Notes: generated from the letters alone by a model not told the origin. A DNA stretch of 64,000 nt from Aliiroseovarius sp. S1123 (GCF_023015885.1 NZ_JALKBE010000002.1:248001-312000); one strand, 5' to 3'; positions 18,042 through 29,743 are shown, counted from the stretch's first letter. Made by a program: numbers and translations.

Positions 18042-18848
18042 CTAACCCCGTTTACGGAAGGCAGAAGGAGTTTGTCCCGTTTGCTTTAGGAAGGACCGGG
18101 TAAAATACGCCGCTGAGGTAAAGCCAAGCGAAGCCGCGATGTCTTTGATCGGCACGCGGGTTTCTGTCAGCAGACGCCGTGCTTCGTAGGTGATCCGGTC
18201 CTGCAAAATGGCAGACGCCGGACGCCCGCAGGCGTTGTTACACACGCGCGACAGGTGCGTGGGGGTAATGCCCAGTTCCGCCGCATAATCCCGCACGGTT
18301 TTCGAGCTGTGGAAATCCTGTTCAACCAACGCAGTGTACGCGTTGACCAAGCGCTTTCCGGATTTGGGTTTCACCTCATCCTCGTCCAGCGCATCCAGTT
18401 GACGGTCCAACCAGACCGATATCAACCCGGCGTGGCACATCATGGCGCGGCTGGCCCGTGACGTGCCTTTCTCCATCTCGCGCTGTAGATTGTCGACAAG
18501 GTTGCTGAGTTCGATCTGTCGATCCGCGTCGCGCAGACGCAGATGTACGGAATCCCGGGGAAGCCCTAGCTGCTCTTCGCTATCCTGAGGGAACACGATG
18601 ATCGTCCCGGCGACCTGTGTGCTCATCTCGAAACCATGCATCGTGCCGGCGGGTAGATAGATGCAGTTATGCGGACCGTAGCCCGAGGTCACACCATTGA
18701 TCGTGATACGTCCTTGCCCGCGCGTGAACCACAACAGGACCGGAGCGCCGTAAGAGCGCATCGCCTCGGTACGCCAGCGACCGCCGACACCCAAACGGGC
18801 AATAGGAAGAGCACGAAATGAAAAATTCGGTTGGTTTGTATCAGTCAT
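18042..18848 (-). CDS. AraC family transcriptional regulator with cupin-like sensor domain
   Basis: This 268-aa protein has an N-terminal cupin-type ligand-binding region (about 20-120, with VLLWFTRGQGRITING and CIYLPAGTMHGFEM) and a C-terminal AraC HTH pair (about 170-266: RDYAAELGITPTHLSRVCNN and IKDIAASLGFTSAAYFTRSF, then FLKQTGQTPSAFRKRG). Regulators of this PobR/HpaA-like architecture often respond to aromatic acids and activate ring-cleavage genes. The downstream VOC gene would fit as a target, but this is inference. It ends 88 bp before the VOC start. Confidence 0.9.
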   Translation of the reverse strand: MTDTNQPNFSFRALPIARLGVGGRWRTEAMRSYGAPVLLWFTRGQGRITINGVTSGYGPHNCIYLPAGTMHGFEMSTQVAGTIIVFPQDSEEQLGLPRDSVHLRLRDADRQIELSNLVDNLQREMEKGTSRASRAMMCHAGLISVWLDRQLDALDEDEVKPKSGKRLVNAYTALVEQDFHSSKTVRDYAAELGITPTHLSRVCNNACGRPASAILQDRITYEARRLLTETRVPIKDIAASLGFTSAAYFTRSFLKQTGQTPSAFRKRG

Positions 18849-18946
18849 AAGAACGCAATCGCAGCAGCCAGTAAATTACCTCACTGCCCAATCGCTAGCT
18901 CACACTGTTCGACCTGTCTCAGTATTTTTGACAGTTTACAACTTTT

Positions 18947-18984
18947 CCACAGGGTCTTCCACAGGAATAGAGGCGCGCCTGTGG
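18947..18984. repeat. CCACAGG direct and inverted repeats between the AraC-type regulator and miaA
   Basis: TTCCACAGG occurs twice in direct order (around 18945-18953 and 18957-18965), followed by the inverted copy CCTGTGG at 18978-18984. The 18959-18984 pair could form a 7-bp stem with a 12-base loop just downstream of the miaA stop. No T tract follows on either strand, so it is not a convincing terminator. The first copy reads TTTTCCACA, one base off a DnaA box. Confidence 0.4.
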
Positions 18985-18996
18985 GTAAGTTAGAAG

Positions 18997-19905
18997 CTAG
19001 TGATCCTTCCCAAGGGGAATCACCTGCCAGTTTCGCATCCGTTTTCGGAACCAGGTGCGCTGTCGCTTGGCGTATTGCTGGCTTGCGATGATGGCCGCTT
19101 CGCGCGCTTCATCCAGCGATATCTCGCCTTGCAAGTGGGCGATCAACTCTGGCGCGCCGATGGCTTTCGAGGACGGAGCCTTGGGATCCCATGTCGAAAG
19201 GTTCAGGCGGGCTTCCTCGAGCGCGCCTTCGTCCAGCATGATGTCAAATCGCCGTTCGATCCGGTCGCGCAGCCAGTCGCGCTCGGCGTCCAGATGGAAG
19301 GCGCGCGCAGATGAGAGGGGCAGCAGCGGCGGCGGCGTGTCGTCCTGCCAACTGGCCAGACCGCGCCCCGTGGTGTGCTGAACCTCCCACGCGCGGGCGA
19401 CACGGGCGGGATTGCGCGTGTCGATCCGCGCCATCGTGTCCGGATCCAGATCTGCTAGAAGGGCGGGCAATCCACCCTCAGCAAAGCGCGCCTCACCGTC
19501 CTTTCGAATGGCGGGCGGGGTCAGGGGAATATCTGCCAGACCTTCGGTCAAAGCGGTTAGGTTCAAGCCTGTGCCGCCAACGATGATCGGGCGCTTTGGG
19601 CCTTGCAGGATCGGTGCAACTTCGCGCAACCAATGCCCAACCGAGTAATCTTGATCCCCCGGAATGTGCCCATAAAGCAGATGTGACGCGCGGGCTTCAT
19701 CCTCGGGTGACGGACGCGCGGTCACCACGCGCCAGTTTTCAAACACCTGCAGCGCATCGGCATTCACGATCACCCCGCCCGAGGCCTCGGCAATGGCCAG
19801 CGCCAGAGCAGACTTTCCTGATGCGGTCGCCCCAGCGATCAGGACCGGGTGGTCCGGGCCAACTTCTTGGGCCAGTTCCGCGATACTGCCTTGCGCGTTA
19901 AACAC
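18997..19905 (-). CDS. miaA: tRNA dimethylallyltransferase
   Basis: This 302-aa enzyme adds dimethylallyl to A37 of tRNAs reading UNN codons (EC 2.5.1.75). The P-loop GATASGKS is at 25-32. It is followed by [19 protein letters not shown] (DSxQ-like region, substrate binding), [14 protein letters not shown] and the C-terminal [14 protein letters not shown]. The usual DSRQVY is altered to NADALQVF, a variation seen in Rhodobacterales. It is divergent from pyrH, with a 114-bp shared upstream region. Confidence 0.95.
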   Translation of the reverse strand: MFNAQGSIAELAQEVGPDHPVLIAGATASGKSALALAIAEASGGVIVNADALQVFENWRVVTARPSPEDEARASHLLYGHIPGDQDYSVGHWLREVAPILQGPKRPIIVGGTGLNLTALTEGLADIPLTPPAIRKDGEARFAEGGLPALLADLDPDTMARIDTRNPARVARAWEVQHTTGRGLASWQDDTPPPLLPLSSARAFHLDAERDWLRDRIERRFDIMLDEGALEEARLNLSTWDPKAPSSKAIGAPELIAHLQGEISLDEAREAAIIASQQYAKRQRTWFRKRMRNWQVIPLGKDH

Positions 19906-20019
19906 GTGATGCTGTCCTTACTTTTTTCGGCCCAACGGGCGGATCGCTCATTGATCATCCGGCCCTAATCGGTCAAATTGCCCGGCAACACAATCACGAC
20001 AATCAGAGAGTGGCAACAG

Positions 20020-20772
20020 ATGAGTGATCAGGCCCAGACAACGGCAGAGGGTGAAACCCCGCAGCCGACCTATAAACGTGTCATGCTGAAAATTTCAGGC
20101 GAGGCCCTGATGGGTGACCAGGGGTTCGGCCTGAACCCGCCTACAGTTGAACGTATCGCCCGCGAGGTAAAATCGGTGCACGATATGGGCGTCGAGATCT
20201 GCATGGTGATCGGGGGCGGTAACATTTTCCGCGGACTTCAGGGCTCGGCGCAGGGGATGGAACGCACCACGGCGGACTACATGGGAATGCTGGCCACGGT
20301 GATGAATGCGCTGGCGATGCAGTCCGCGCTGGAAGGTCTGGGCGTGTTTACCCGCGTGATCTCGGCCATTCCGATGGATCAGGTCTGTGAACCGTACATT
20401 CGCCGCCGCGCCGTGCGCCACCTTGAGAAAAAGCGTGTCTGCATCTTCGCCGCCGGCACCGGCAACCCCTATTTCACCACCGATACCGCCGCCACGCTGC
20501 GCGCCAATGAAATGGCCTGCGAGGCTATTTTCAAGGGTACGAAGGTAGATGGCGTGTATGACAAAGATCCGGTCAAGAACGACGACGCCGTCCGTTATGA
20601 CACCGTGTCTTATGACGATGTGCTGGCCAAGCGTCTGGGCGTCATGGACGCGTCCGCCATTGCGCTGGCCCGCGACAACAACCTGCCGATCATCGTGTTT
20701 TCGCTGGATGAACCGGGCGGTTTCCGTGGTATTCTGGACGGGCAGGGCACCTATACGCGCGTGGGCGGCTAA
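20020..20772 (+). CDS. pyrH: UMP kinase
   Basis: This 250-aa amino-acid-kinase-fold hexameric enzyme converts UMP to UDP (EC 2.7.4.22). Signatures are [42 protein letters not shown] and [10 protein letters not shown]. The frame is open from 19978, but ATG 20020 follows AGAGAG and gives the family length with a short Gln/Thr-rich N-terminal tail. It heads the pyrH-frr-uppS-cdsA-dxr-rseP cluster. In many alphaproteobacteria rpsB-tsf lie directly upstream, whereas here they are about 11 kb away on the other strand. Confidence 0.97.
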   Translation: MSDQAQTTAEGETPQPTYKRVMLKISGEALMGDQGFGLNPPTVERIAREVKSVHDMGVEICMVIGGGNIFRGLQGSAQGMERTTADYMGMLATVMNALAMQSALEGLGVFTRVISAIPMDQVCEPYIRRRAVRHLEKKRVCIFAAGTGNPYFTTDTAATLRANEMACEAIFKGTKVDGVYDKDPVKNDDAVRYDTVSYDDVLAKRLGVMDASAIALARDNNLPIIVFSLDEPGGFRGILDGQGTYTRVGG

Positions 20773-20810
20773 CCGCAGAAAAGGGCGGATTTCTGCCCAG
20801 ACGTAAAACT

Positions 20811-20839
20811 TTGCCACCGCTGGTAGAGTCTGATCTATA
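20811..20839 (+). promoter_or_regulatory. Possible sigma-70-type promoter for frr
   Basis: TTGCCA and TCTATA are separated by 17 bases in the 146-bp pyrH-frr gap. The -10 match is weak. A 7-bp hairpin (GCAGAAA/TTTCTGC, 20775-20796) just upstream could reduce readthrough from pyrH. Confidence 0.3.
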
Positions 20840-20918
20840 CAATTGGGGGGCGGTGGCGTTATACCGGGCGAAACACGCTCGAAAATAAGAGCTTGAAAGA
20901 CGAAGGGAACGCCGAGCG

Positions 20919-21482
20919 ATGGCTGATGAAGAGTTTGAACTGGATACTGACGATCTGGAGCGCCGGATGGAAGGTGCCATTGGTGCACTGAGAACCGAAT
21001 TTGCATCGCTGCGTACAGGCCGGGCGTCAGCTTCGATGCTGGACCCGATTACCGTCGAAGCCTATGGCCAGCGTACGCCGCTGAACCAGGTTGGCACCGT
21101 AAACGTGCCCGAACCGCGCATGGTGACGGTGAATGTCTGGGATAAAAGCATGGTTCAGGCGGTCGAAAAGGCCATTCGCGAAAGCGGTCTGGGGATCAAC
21201 CCGCAACTGAACGGCACGATCATCATGTTGCCAATCCCCGAGCTGAACGAAGAACGTCGCCGCGAGCTGACTCGTGTGGCTGCGCAATATGCCGAACACG
21301 CCCGCGTTGCTGTGCGCAACGTGCGTCAGGACGGAATGCAGCAGATCAAAAAGGGCAAGGACAACATGTCCGAGGACGACGCCAAAATGTGGTCGGACGA
21401 GGTGCAAGAGCTGACCGACAAATACGTTGGCATCGTGGACAAGGCCCTGGAAACCAAACAGGAAGAGATCATGCAGGTCTGA
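20919..21482 (+). CDS. frr: Ribosome recycling factor
   Basis: This 187-aa protein acts with EF-G to split post-termination ribosomes. It shows the family segments [77 protein letters not shown] and the C-terminal [18 protein letters not shown] helix (described in pieces). Length matches the family (about 185). It is preceded by AAGGGAACGCCGAGCG and lies 146 bp after pyrH and 46 bp before uppS. Confidence 0.97.
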   Translation: MADEEFELDTDDLERRMEGAIGALRTEFASLRTGRASASMLDPITVEAYGQRTPLNQVGTVNVPEPRMVTVNVWDKSMVQAVEKAIRESGLGINPQLNGTIIMLPIPELNEERRRELTRVAAQYAEHARVAVRNVRQDGMQQIKKGKDNMSEDDAKMWSDEVQELTDKYVGIVDKALETKQEEIMQV

Positions 21483-21528
21483 CCCTGCAAGGTCCTGTTT
21501 TTTATAGGTATTGGATTTGGTGGTGAAC

Positions 21529-22269
21529 ATGAACAAGATGGACATACAGGCCGGGGTGGCATCACCACGGCACGTTGCCATCATCATGGACGGCAACGGC
21601 CGCTGGGCGCAGCGCCGTGGCCAGCCACGTCTGTTCGGACACCGTGCTGGGGCAAAGCGCGTGCGCGAGATCGTGCGCGCTTGTCCCGATCTAGGCGTCA
21701 AATACCTGACCATCTTTGCTTTCTCGACCGAGAACTGGAAACGCTCGGAAACAGAAGTTACCGGCCTGATGAACCTGTTTCGCCGCTACATCACCAAGGA
21801 AGCGCGTGCGCTGGTCGAGGAAGGTGTGCGTGTGCGCTTTATCGGGGATCGTGGCCGACTTGACAAAAAACTGATCAAGCTCATGGAAGAGCTGGAAGAG
21901 GTGACTGGTCACAACGACCATGTGAATCTTACCATCGCTCTGAACTATGGTGGTCGGGACGAGCTTGCCCGCGCCTCCAAACGCATGGCGCATGACATCG
22001 CCAGTGGCGCGTTGTCGCCAGAGTCTGTGAATGAAGAAACGATCACAAGTTATTTAGATACAAGCATTTTGCCGGATCCCGATCTGGTTATTCGGACCTC
22101 GGGCGAAATGCGCGTGTCAAACTTTCTGCTCTGGCAATCCGCCTATGCCGAGTACGATTTCATCGAAACGCTCTGGCCGGATTTCTCGTCCGAGGTGTTC
22201 GCCGACGTCATCGCGCGCTTTTCCGATCGGGACCGTCGGTTTGGAACTGTGAAGTCCGCAGCAGAATAG
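21529..22269 (+). CDS. uppS: Isoprenyl transferase (undecaprenyl diphosphate synthase)
   Basis: This cis-prenyltransferase of 246 aa makes undecaprenyl diphosphate for peptidoglycan and polysaccharide carriers (EC 2.5.1.31). Signatures are IIMDGNGRWAQRRG (catalytic Asp in MDGNGRWA), GHRAGAKRVREIV, LTIFAFSTENWKR, NYGGRDEL and DLVIRTSGEMRVSNFLLWQ. The E of the last motif is in SGEMRVSNF. The frame opens at TTG 21511, but ATG 21529 is the first ATG; another ATG at 21538 is possible. Confidence 0.96.
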   Translation: MNKMDIQAGVASPRHVAIIMDGNGRWAQRRGQPRLFGHRAGAKRVREIVRACPDLGVKYLTIFAFSTENWKRSETEVTGLMNLFRRYITKEARALVEEGVRVRFIGDRGRLDKKLIKLMEELEEVTGHNDHVNLTIALNYGGRDELARASKRMAHDIASGALSPESVNEETITSYLDTSILPDPDLVIRTSGEMRVSNFLLWQSAYAEYDFIETLWPDFSSEVFADVIARFSDRDRRFGTVKSAAE

Positions 22270-22328
22270 CACGCCTTTGCGCCCTACTTTGACTTGAGAC
22301 CCGGCCCGCGCAATGCGATAACCCCCAA

Positions 22329-23138
22329 ATGAGTTCTCAGTCTTCTTCCTCGAAATGGGCCGATCTTGCCCCGCGTCTGTTGTCCGCCGCGGGCATGGCA
22401 GCGATCGCCGTGGCTGCCATCTGGATTGGGGGAACATTCTATTTCGCGATGATCATCGTCGTTATCGGAATGTGTATGTGGGAGTTCGCGCGACTTCTGA
22501 ACCCCACACCGACTGCTTTGCCCATAGTTCTGGGCTTGGCGGCATCAGGCGGGATTTTCCTGAGTAGTTTCGGCTCAATCAACGCGCCGGGCGTTATCTT
22601 GTCGCCCCAGATTGCGGCCCTGTTCCTCGCTCCGGTCATGGGCGCAATTCTAGCCAACCAGTATCGAGTCTTGTTCTTCGCATACGGCCTTTTGATCATG
22701 CTGGCAGGCCTTGGCTTTCTGTCCATGGGTCCGGGGACTTTCTTGGTCTGGTTCATCCTGATCATCATCATCTCGGACGTCGCCGGATATTTCGCCGGGC
22801 GTTTGATTGGGGGCAAGAAATTCTGGCCGCGCGTTAGCCCTAAGAAAACTTGGTCCGGCACGATTGCAGGTTGGGTCGGCGCCTTGATACTTGGCATGAT
22901 CGGTATGGCGCTTGGCAAATTTTCGATGATCGAGGCGCTGCTGTTTCCCTTCATCGCCTTTGCAGGCCAGATGGGGGACATCGCGCAAAGTGCCATCAAG
23001 CGGATGGTGGGGGTCAAGGACAGCTCGAACCTGATCCCGGGTCACGGTGGCGTATTGGACCGGTTCGACGCCATGATCGGCGCTGCAGGGGCTTTGGTTC
23101 TTCTGTTGGGTGCTGGGTCGTTGATTTTTGCGGGCTAA
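22329..23138 (+). CDS. cdsA: Phosphatidate cytidylyltransferase
   Basis: This 269-aa integral membrane enzyme makes CDP-diacylglycerol from phosphatidate and CTP (EC 2.7.7.41). It has about eight hydrophobic segments and the C-terminal family signature, a Ser-x-x-Lys-Arg element (QSAIKRMVGVKDSSNLIPGH) followed by GGVLDRFDAMIGA. The Asp residues of the metal site are in DRFDA and DVAGYFAGR. It lies 59 bp after uppS and 9 bp before dxr. Confidence 0.95.
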   Translation: MSSQSSSSKWADLAPRLLSAAGMAAIAVAAIWIGGTFYFAMIIVVIGMCMWEFARLLNPTPTALPIVLGLAASGGIFLSSFGSINAPGVILSPQIAALFLAPVMGAILANQYRVLFFAYGLLIMLAGLGFLSMGPGTFLVWFILIIIISDVAGYFAGRLIGGKKFWPRVSPKKTWSGTIAGWVGALILGMIGMALGKFSMIEALLFPFIAFAGQMGDIAQSAIKRMVGVKDSSNLIPGHGGVLDRFDAMIGAAGALVLLLGAGSLIFAG

Positions 23139-23147
23139 GGGCAGGGC

Positions 23148-24335
23148 ATGACAAAAGAAGCGGGCACACGCCGTATTTCGATCTTCGGGTCAACCGGATC
23201 TATTGGGCAATCCACCATTGACCTGATCCGACGCGACGCAGACGCCTATGACGTGGTTGCTCTGACGGGCGGGCATAACATCGCGCAGCTGGCCAAAGAC
23301 GCCATCGAGCTGCGCGCAGACGTTGCCATCACCGCGCATGAGGATAAGCTGCCCGCGTTGCAAGAGGCGCTGGCTGGAAGCGGTGTCGAGGCTGCAGCAG
23401 GGTCCACTGCCATCGAAGAAGCCGCGACGCGCCCCTGTGACTGGGTCATGTCTTCGATAGTCGGGGCCGCAGGGCTTTTGCCGGGCCTTCGCGCCTTGGA
23501 AGCCCGCGCGACGCTAGCGCTTGCCAACAAGGAAAGCCTTGTGACCGCCGGGCCGCTGATCATGGCGACCGCGCAGGCGCACCATTCCCGTATCTTGCCC
23601 GTGGACAGTGAACACTCCGCCGTGTTCCAAGGGCTTGTGGGCGAGGATATGGACGCTGTCGAGCGGATCATCATCACCGCTTCAGGCGGCGCGTTCCGTG
23701 ATTGGCCGTTGGAAAAGCTGGCCACCGCGACATTGGCCGAGGCGAGTTCTCATCCCAACTGGGATATGGGGCAGCGGATCACGATCGACAGCGCATCGAT
23801 GTTCAACAAGGCACTGGAAGTCATTGAGACAAAAGAGTTCTTCCAGATCGACCCCAGCCTGATCGAGGTTCTGGTGCATCCGCAAAGTCTGGTCCACGCG
23901 CTGGTTGGTTTCAAGGACGGGGCTTTGATGGCGCACCTCGGCGCGCCGGATATGCGCCACGCCATCGGCTATGCACTGCACTGGCCCGAACGCCGTGACC
24001 TGCCCGTCGAGCGGCTGGATCTGGCCAAGGTGGCCACGCTGGAATTCCGCGCCCCCGACGAGGCGCGCTATCCCGCCCTGCGCCTTGCCCGCGAGGTCAT
24101 GGCGGCAGGCGGTTTGTCAGGTGCCGTCTTCAACGCCGCCAAGGAAATCGCGCTGGACGGGTTCATTGCCGGCCAGATCGGCTTCATGGACATGGCCGGG
24201 CTGGTGGAAGACACGCTAATCCGACTTGACGGAAATGTCAGCCTGATCCATGCGGCCATGACCCTTGATAATGTGCTGGCCGCTGACCAGATGGGACGTA
24301 CCGTCGCCCGCGAAATCCTCGCCAATAAAAACTGA
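23148..24335 (+). CDS. dxr: 1-Deoxy-D-xylulose-5-phosphate reductoisomerase
   Basis: This 395-aa NADPH-dependent enzyme converts DXP to MEP in the non-mevalonate isoprenoid pathway (EC 1.1.1.267). The nucleotide-binding loop is FGSTGSIGQSTI near the N-terminus. LALANKESLVTAG, LPVDSEHSAVFQ (metal ligands Asp and Glu), TASGGAFRDWP and the His-containing flexible loop SSHPNWDMGQRITIDSASM follow. It lies 9 bp after cdsA and 42 bp before rseP, and makes precursors used by UppS upstream. Confidence 0.97.
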   Translation: MTKEAGTRRISIFGSTGSIGQSTIDLIRRDADAYDVVALTGGHNIAQLAKDAIELRADVAITAHEDKLPALQEALAGSGVEAAAGSTAIEEAATRPCDWVMSSIVGAAGLLPGLRALEARATLALANKESLVTAGPLIMATAQAHHSRILPVDSEHSAVFQGLVGEDMDAVERIIITASGGAFRDWPLEKLATATLAEASSHPNWDMGQRITIDSASMFNKALEVIETKEFFQIDPSLIEVLVHPQSLVHALVGFKDGALMAHLGAPDMRHAIGYALHWPERRDLPVERLDLAKVATLEFRAPDEARYPALRLAREVMAAGGLSGAVFNAAKEIALDGFIAGQIGFMDMAGLVEDTLIRLDGNVSLIHAAMTLDNVLAADQMGRTVAREILANKN

Positions 24336-24377
24336 GCAGACGCGCCACGCGCTGAACCCAAAGGACATTTCTAAGAC

Positions 24378-25718
24378 ATGGATCTGATCAGCTTCCTGCC
24401 CGATTTCGGCAATCTTGCCTTCACGGTCCTTGCCTTTGTCGCCGCTCTGACGGTGATCGTCGCGGTGCATGAGTATGGCCACTACATCGTTGGACGGTGG
24501 AGCGGCATCAAGGCGGATGTGTTCTCGATCGGGATGGGGCCTGTTCTGTTCGCGCGGACGGACCGGCACGGCACCCAGTGGCAGATCGCGGCCTTTCCCA
24601 TTGGCGGCTATGTGAAATTCCGGGGCGACGCGAATGCCGCGTCTGGCGGCGCGGACGAAGCCGTCATGGCTGAACTCTCCGAGGAAGACCGCCGCCACAC
24701 GATGCATGGCGCGCCCTTGTGGGCGCGGACGGCCACGGTGGCTGCCGGACCGATTTTCAACTTCATCCTGTCAACCTTGATCTTCGCAGGTCTGATGATG
24801 TCCACCGGCGTCGCCCGCGATCCTCTGGCCGTGAAAACCGTTCTGAACGTCCCGGGGATGGAGCAGGGGCTGCGCGAGGGCGACACGATCCTATCTATCG
24901 CGGGCTTTGAGACTCCGCCCTTGGCCGAGTTCTATGAGGTGGTTGAGAAACTTCCCGAAACCGCACTGGTGGATTATCAGGTCGAGCGTGATGGGCATGT
25001 ACTGTCCCTATCTGCGACGCACCCCTATCCAGCACTGGTCGGGTCCGTCAGCCCACAATCTGCTGCAATGGCGGCGGGTTTGAAGGAAGGCGACTTCATC
25101 CGCACTGTGGACGGCGAAACGGTCCCGACCTTCAGCGCTCTGCGCGAGATCGTGGTGAATGGCGATGGAGCCGAGCTGTCTTTGGGCATTCTACGTGACG
25201 GCACACCGATGGATGTAACCTTGACCCCGCGCCGTCAGGATATCCCCGCCGCCGACGGCGGGTTTGAAACACGTTGGCTGATTGGCATTACCTCGGGGTT
25301 GGTGTTTGAACCGGCCACCCGTCCGGCAGGCGTCTGGGAAAGCGTGACCTCGGGCGTGGATCGGGTCATCTATATCATTCAAAGCAGCCTGTCGGGCCTG
25401 TGGCACATGATCACTGGCGCGATTTCCAGCTGTAACCTGTCTGGCCCCATTGGGATTGCGCAGGTTTCGGGGCAGGTGGCGTCACAGGGTGCGGTCAGCT
25501 TCGTGGCCTTCATCGCCATGCTGTCCACAGCCATTGGTATGCTGAACCTATTCCCCATCCCGGTTCTGGATGGCGGCCATCTGGTGTTCTACGCGTGGGA
25601 GGCTGTGACCGGCAAACCACCGTCGGACAAGGCGCTGAATGTCCTGCTGGCCATCGGTCTGGCGCTGGTCATCTCGCTGATGGTGTTCGGGGTAACAAAC
25701 GACCTGTTCTGCCCCTAA
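24378..25718 (+). CDS. rseP: Site-2 intramembrane protease RseP
   Basis: This 446-aa inner-membrane zinc protease cleaves anti-sigma factors and signal-peptide remnants. HEYGH is at 31-35; LNLFPIPVLDGGHLVFY near 385-401 provides the third ligand. Periplasmic PDZ-like regions lie at about 125-205 and 210-295 (SPQSAAMAAGLKEGDFIRTV). There are four hydrophobic segments. It is the last gene of the plus-strand cluster and its stop overlaps that of the convergent oxyR by 4 bases. In related genomes bamA usually follows rseP; here bamA is at 43.6 kb on the opposite strand. Confidence 0.95.
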   Translation: MDLISFLPDFGNLAFTVLAFVAALTVIVAVHEYGHYIVGRWSGIKADVFSIGMGPVLFARTDRHGTQWQIAAFPIGGYVKFRGDANAASGGADEAVMAELSEEDRRHTMHGAPLWARTATVAAGPIFNFILSTLIFAGLMMSTGVARDPLAVKTVLNVPGMEQGLREGDTILSIAGFETPPLAEFYEVVEKLPETALVDYQVERDGHVLSLSATHPYPALVGSVSPQSAAMAAGLKEGDFIRTVDGETVPTFSALREIVVNGDGAELSLGILRDGTPMDVTLTPRRQDIPAADGGFETRWLIGITSGLVFEPATRPAGVWESVTSGVDRVIYIIQSSLSGLWHMITGAISSCNLSGPIGIAQVSGQVASQGAVSFVAFIAMLSTAIGMLNLFPIPVLDGGHLVFYAWEAVTGKPPSDKALNVLLAIGLALVISLMVFGVTNDLFCP

Positions 25719-26609
25719 GTTCCGGCCTTTGCCGCCCGTTTCACACAATCTGCCATGCGGTGAAATTGCTTTGCCAAAGGCGAGCTTGCGCGCCAGACCA
25801 TACCGATTGTGCGGTTGGGTTTGGGCGCGTCAAAACGCGACACGGTGACGGGGGCCGAGCGGGTTTCGACCCCCACCGCCATGTCCGGGATAAGCGTGAC
25901 CCCCATGCCTGCGCCGACCATCTGAACCAGCGTAGACAAGGCGCTGCCATCCAGCGTCTCGCGCGGATTGGTGTTGTGCATGTCGCAAAACGACAGTGCC
26001 TGATCGCGGAAGCAGTGGCCTTCTTCGAGCAATAGAAGGCGCATCTCGCGCAGCCCATCGCGGTTGGGAACGGGCTTGCCTTTATCCGCCATGGGACGCA
26101 CCAGCACGAATTCCTCGTCAAACAGGGGAACCTCGGTCAGCGCAGGATCGGATATGGGAAGGGCCAAGACCGCCGTGTCGATCCGGCCATCGATCAGTTC
26201 GCGGATCAGGTTCGAGGTCATGGTCTCGCGCATATGGATCTCGGCGCCCGGGAAATGTTCGGTCAGCTCCTGCACGATCTTAGGCAACAGGTAGGGCGCA
26301 ATGGTTGGAATCACCCCAATCCGCAGCTCGCCCACCCAATGATCACGGGCAGCGCGCGACACATCCTCAAGCTCGTCGACCGCGCGCAGGATGTCCCGCG
26401 TGCGGCGCAGGAACTCGCGCCCCAAGGTCGTCAGGCGCACCTGTCGCGGCATGCGTTCACACAAGATACAACCCAACGCGTCCTCAAGCTCTTTGATCTG
26501 AACAGATAGCGCTGGCTGAGACACGGAACAGGCGTCAGCCGCGCGCCCAAAATGACCGTGTTCGGCAAGGGCATCAAAATATCGAAGCTGTCGCAGAGTG
26601 ATATTGCTC

Positions 26610-26611
<2 letters not shown>
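25715..26611 (-). CDS. oxyR: Hydrogen-peroxide-responsive LysR regulator OxyR
   Basis: This 298-aa LysR-type regulator has an N-terminal winged HTH (about 4-62; FGRAADACSVSQPALSVQIKEL) and a substrate-binding-like domain. The redox pair is C200 (EEGHCFRD) and C209 (LSFCDMHN), the same nine-residue spacing as E. coli C199/C208. That, and its divergence from katG, supports the assignment. It shares a 122-bp regulatory region with katG that contains two ATAG-N7-CTAT-like dyads, one overlapping the oxyR start and so compatible with autoregulation. Confidence 0.94.
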
Positions 26612-28914
<2,303 letters not shown>

Positions 28915-28942
28915 TCAAGAACTCAGTGTCCACGAAAGACTA

Positions 28943-28968
28943 TTAAGGGGCAGGGAACTGCCCCTTAA
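28943..28968 (+). terminator. Intrinsic terminator after katG
   Basis: A perfect 11-bp inverted repeat (TTAAGGGGCAG and CTGCCCCTTAA) with a GGAA (GNRA-type) tetraloop, 28 bases past the katG stop. The T tract is short. Confidence 0.8.
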
Positions 28969-29302
28969 CTCCCACAAGCTTTCTCTCACACTCATTATTA
29001 TTATCATTACGTTGTCAGCAGTTCTTAATCTGATCTCGCGGCGATTAGGTTCATTTTCTTAGTTCGCGATGCTTGATGACCTCACATGAGACGACGATTT
29101 CTAGCGTTCAATTCACGAAATAGGATAATATCTAAGCAATCAAGTGCACTCACTGCTGCCCTAAGCACTAATACGCATAATCCATATTATGTTAATATTG
29201 TAATCATGCGACTATTCTGAAACCGAAAAGCCTTAGTGCTCTATTTCCTCGACATCGGCCGAAATAATGCAGATAAAACAGTGTCCGAACAAGGAAGACG
29301 AC
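28969..29302. other. AT-rich intergenic region upstream of aroQ-luxR
   Basis: No convincing gene is seen in these 334 bases, which are much richer in AT than the surrounding genome. It includes TTATTATTATCATTA, several TAAT/ATTA runs, and nested inverted repeats at about 29164-29240. It ends with AAGGAAG before the aroQ start. It probably holds the aroQ-luxR promoter and operator sites; no clear -35/-10 pair can be fixed. Confidence 0.5.
29164..29240. repeat. Nested inverted repeats upstream of aroQ-luxR
   Basis: AGCACTAA (29164-29171) pairs with TTAGTGCT (29233-29240). Inside them CGCAT (29174-29178) pairs with ATGCG (29206-29210) around a very AT-rich centre. These could be operator elements for the LuxR-type regulator; they do not match a known lux box. 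Confidence 0.3.
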
Positions 29303-29743
29303 ATGCCCTCACTGCTTATTCTCAATGGTCCCAATTTGAACATGCTGGGCGTGCGCCAGCCCGAGATCTATGGCCACCTGCGCCTTGAGGATATTGAAGC
29401 GTCCTGTATTGCGTATGCGGAAAAGCTTGGGGTCTCGTGTGTATGCGCGCAGTCTAACGACGAAGGTACGCTTGTTACCAAGATTCAAGAAGCGCGTGGC
29501 GTTCACGACGCCATCATTCTGAACGCCGGCGCCTACACCCACACGTCAATTGCCTTAATGGATGCAATCATCGCAGCCGAAGTTCCGACCATCGAGCTTC
29601 ACCTATCCAACATTCATGCACGCGAAGAATTTCGCCATCGCTCGTACATTGCGCGTGTCGCAGTTGGTCAGATTTGCGGCTTTGGTGCCAAAGGTTACGA
29701 ACTGGCGATCGACGCAGCAGTCGGAATTATCGAGAGCGCCTGA
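29303..29743 (+). CDS. aroQ: Type II 3-dehydroquinate dehydratase
   Basis: This 146-aa dodecameric-type enzyme dehydrates 3-dehydroquinate to 3-dehydroshikimate (EC 4.2.1.10). The N-terminus has LILNGPNLNMLGVRQPEIYG with catalytic Arg (R18) and Tyr (Y23), then QSNDEGTLV, NAGAYTHTSIALMDAI and LHLSNIHAREEFRHRS with the catalytic His. ATG 29303 follows AAGGAAGACGAC; the longer frame from 29267 adds a non-conserved tail. Its TGA stop overlaps the ATG of the following LuxR-type gene by one base (TGATG), so the two are translationally coupled. Confidence 0.96.
   Translation: MPSLLILNGPNLNMLGVRQPEIYGHLRLEDIEASCIAYAEKLGVSCVCAQSNDEGTLVTKIQEARGVHDAIILNAGAYTHTSIALMDAIIAAEVPTIELHLSNIHAREEFRHRSYIARVAVGQICGFGAKGYELAIDAAVGIIESA

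Noticed and set aside
20095-21006. Minus-strand 303-codon frame opposite pyrH and the frr start
   Set aside because: It is a shadow of pyrH, His/Gln-rich, with no family resemblance.
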